A DNA stretch of 6,648 nucleotides. It comes from Chloroflexota bacterium (lineage in GTDB: Bacteria > Chloroflexota > Chloroflexia > JAMDCE01). The notes beneath the pieces are model-generated. The model was not told where the DNA came from. It saw nothing but the letters and a program-made list of their open reading frames with translations, and ran no database searches. The stretch covers positions 1-6,648 of the forward strand of contig JAMDCE010000571.1 of NCBI GenBank assembly GCA_023489135.1, in the 5' to 3' direction. The position numbers were made by a program, and so were the translations under genes. Positions 5,003 to 6,648 of this stretch are shown piece by piece; position 1 is the first letter of the stretch; every line of letters starts with the position of its first letter.

Positions 5003-6648
5003 GTGGTGTCCGCTTCTGGCGAATCTGAACTTGAATCTCAGGCGAGGCAATTGCTCCGACAGATGCTGGGCCCTGGCACGTCCTTTCGCGAAGGGCAATG
5101 GCCAGCCATCAAGGCGATCGCCTATCAGCGTCGGCGGGTGCTGGTGGTGCAGCGTACGGGCTGGGGAAAGAGTCTGGTTTATTTTCTCGCCACTAGGCTG
5201 CTGCGCGACCAAAAGGTTGGCCCCACGCTGCTGATCAGCCCGCTCCTTTCTCTGATGCGCAACCAGATCGCCATGGCCGAGAGGATCGGCATCCGCGCCG
5301 TCACCATTAACAGCACCAACGAGGAGCAGTGGGCGACGATAGAGGGGGTGCTCGCCGAGGACGCCTGCGATATCCTCCTGATCTCACCAGAACGTCTAAA
5401 TAACGACCGTTTCCTCAAGACTGTTCTGCCCCTTCTTGGCGGGCGAATCGGACTGTTTGCCGTCGATGAGGCCCACTGCATCTCTGATTGGGGTCACGAT
5501 TTCCGGCCAGACTATCGACGCATCGTTCGTGTTTTGCAGGCATTGCCTGCAAAAGTGCCGGTGTTGGCCACGACGGCCACAGCCAACAATCGCGTCGTGG
5601 CCGACGTGGAAGCGCAACTGGGGAGCGGTCTACTCATTCAAAGAGGACCTCTGGCGCGAACATCGCTACGGTTGCAGAATATCCGGCTTTTGGATCAGAG
5701 CGAGCGCCTGGCCTGGCTTTCGGAGTGCTTGCCAGAAATACCTGGGAGCGGTATAGTCTATTGCTTAACCGTGGCCGACACCGAACGGGTGGCCCGCTGG
5801 CTCCAAAGCCGGGGAATCACGGCTTTGTCGTACCATGCCGACCTGTCGGCAGAAGAGCGCAACTCTCGCGAAGACGATCTGCTAGCCAACCGAGTGAAGG
5901 CGCTGGTCGCGACGGTAGCCCTGGGAATGGGATTCGACAAGCCGGACTTGGGATTCGTGATACATTACCAGCGTCCAGGGTCGGTCATCGCCTATTACCA
6001 GCAGGTGGGGCGGGCCGGACGAGCCGTTGACGAAGCCTCCGGAATCTTGCTTAGTGGGCGCGAAGATGATGAGATCCAGGCGTACTTTATCCGGACGGCG
6101 TTCCCACCCGCGGACCTGATGGTGAAGGTTCTGGAGCAACTCGAAGGAGCGGAAGGACTGACCATTCGGCAACTGCAGACGCTGATTAATGTCTCCCACG
6201 GAGCGCTTGAACGGGCGCTAAAGCTAATGGAGATCGATGGCGCGGTGGCGCGCGAGCGTCATACGTATTTTCGCACGCCAAACCCATGGAACGCGGACAT
6301 CGAGCGGGCCCAGCAGGTGACAGAGCGGCGTCGCGCGGAACTCAAAGAGATGCAGGAGTATCTGGCGCACGCTGGCTGCCTGATGGAGTTTCTGGCTCAC
6401 GCGCTGGATGATCCGGCCGCAGAGCCCTGCGGTCGTTGCGCCAATTGCAGCGGAGAGGGACTACCTTCCTCCATGGAACCGCAGGTTGTCAACGACGCGG
6501 TTACTTTTCTGAAGGGGGCGATCTTGGAGGTGCCGCCTCGGCGGCAGTGGCCCCTAGGAGCGTTCCAGAACCATAAAGGCAGCATACCAGAGGATAAGCG
6601 GAGTCAGGTTGGCCGGGTGCTTAGTCTCTATGGTGATGCCGGATGGGG
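5003..6648 (+). CDS. RecQ-like superfamily 2 DNA helicase, 3' end outside window
   Basis: An ATP-dependent 3'-5' DNA helicase by family; 548 codons are present and the frame is still open at the edge. Counting from GTG 5003: Gln motif FREGQWPAI (28-36), Walker A QRTGWGKS (50-57; usual RecQ is PTGGGKS), motif Ia SPLLSLMRNQ (79-88), DEAHC (155-159) with the RecQ aromatic loop ISDWGHDFRP (160-169), motif III ATTATA (189-194), motif V ALGMGFDKPD (306-315), motif VI QQVGRAGR (333-340). A winged-helix-like stretch spans about 386-430. A RecQ zinc site C459-x16-C476-x2-C479-x2-C482 follows a helical segment at 432-455. The start is GTG 5003 or 5006, after GGAGAGG (13 nt away, rather far) or AGAG (5 nt); upstream starts such as GTG 4877 lie before the promoter. 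Relatives I recall, with the same QRTGWGKS and a continuing QWP...GDAGWG segment, run to about 700 residues and may end in a phosphoribosyltransferase-like domain; that part is not visible here. Role: DNA repair or, less surely, defence. Confidence 0.9.
   Translation, partial: MVSASGESELESQARQLLRQMLGPGTSFREGQWPAIKAIAYQRRRVLVVQRTGWGKSLVYFLATRLLRDQKVGPTLLISPLLSLMRNQIAMAERIGIRAVTINSTNEEQWATIEGVLAEDACDILLISPERLNNDRFLKTVLPLLGGRIGLFAVDEAHCISDWGHDFRPDYRRIVRVLQALPAKVPVLATTATANNRVVADVEAQLGSGLLIQRGPLARTSLRLQNIRLLDQSERLAWLSECLPEIPGSGIVYCLTVADTERVARWLQSRGITALSYHADLSAEERNSREDDLLANRVKALVATVALGMGFDKPDLGFVIHYQRPGSVIAYYQQVGRAGRAVDEASGILLSGREDDEIQAYFIRTAFPPADLMVKVLEQLEGAEGLTIRQLQTLINVSHGALERALKLMEIDGAVARERHTYFRTPNPWNADIERAQQVTERRRAELKEMQEYLAHAGCLMEFLAHALDDPAAEPCGRCANCSGEGLPSSMEPQVVNDAVTFLKGAILEVPPRRQWPLGAFQNHKGSIPEDKRSQVGRVLSLYGDAGW

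Noticed and set aside
5003..6648. Helicase as a frameshifted pseudogene, because several shorter plus-strand frames (4959-5234, 5436-5756, 5488-6030) overlap it
   Set aside because: Reading codon by codon from 5003 gives one uninterrupted frame to the window edge with all helicase motifs in order; the other frames are shadows.
1..6648. CRISPR array, tRNA or rRNA gene, transposase or phage integrase
   Set aside because: No regularly spaced direct repeats, no cloverleaf-like or rRNA segment, and no protein with recombinase motifs were seen on either strand.

Overview
The window (GC-rich, all genes intact except one cut by the right edge) looks like chromosomal DNA of an environmental bacterium. 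Best guess is Chloroflexota or a relative. The reasons are the anti-sigma factor with a large extracytoplasmic domain followed by an ABC exporter, a surface protein ending in an LPXTG-type sorting signal, and a RecQ-like helicase of a type I recall mainly from Actinobacteria and Chloroflexota. This taxonomic call is inference from protein character only; no rRNA or other marker is present.

Layout. Bases 1-135 hold no firm gene but contain a 12-bp palindrome and a candidate ECF-type promoter. From 136 to 3756 four tightly packed plus-strand genes form one probable operon: an ECF sigma factor, its zinc-finger membrane anti-sigma factor (11-bp overlap), an ABC ATPase (9-bp gap) and its ABC-2 permease (1-bp overlap). 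The likely logic is that the anti-sigma factor holds the sigma factor at the membrane until an envelope signal releases it. The freed sigma factor then transcribes its own operon, including the two-component exporter. The ATPase carries an odd 19-codon, palindrome-bounded in-frame insert just before its Q-loop.

Bases 3757-3979 separate convergent genes and contain a 102-bp inverted-repeat element. On the minus strand, 4555-3980 encodes a secreted protein with one carboxypeptidase-regulatory-like (CNA-B-like) fold, a proline-rich linker and an LPRTG sorting signal. The 447-bp gap 4556-5002 lies between this gene and a divergent plus-strand gene; it holds a candidate promoter for each and a second hairpin related to the first.

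From 5003 to the right edge runs a RecQ-type superfamily 2 helicase with an unusual Walker A (QRTGWGKS), a normal DEAH box, arginine-finger motif and RecQ zinc site. Its C-terminus is outside the window. No complete new defence or mobile system can be shown here. The most unusual things are the insert in the ATPase, a very strong internal ribosome binding site in the anti-sigma gene, and the LPXTG/carboxypeptidase-regulatory hybrid protein.
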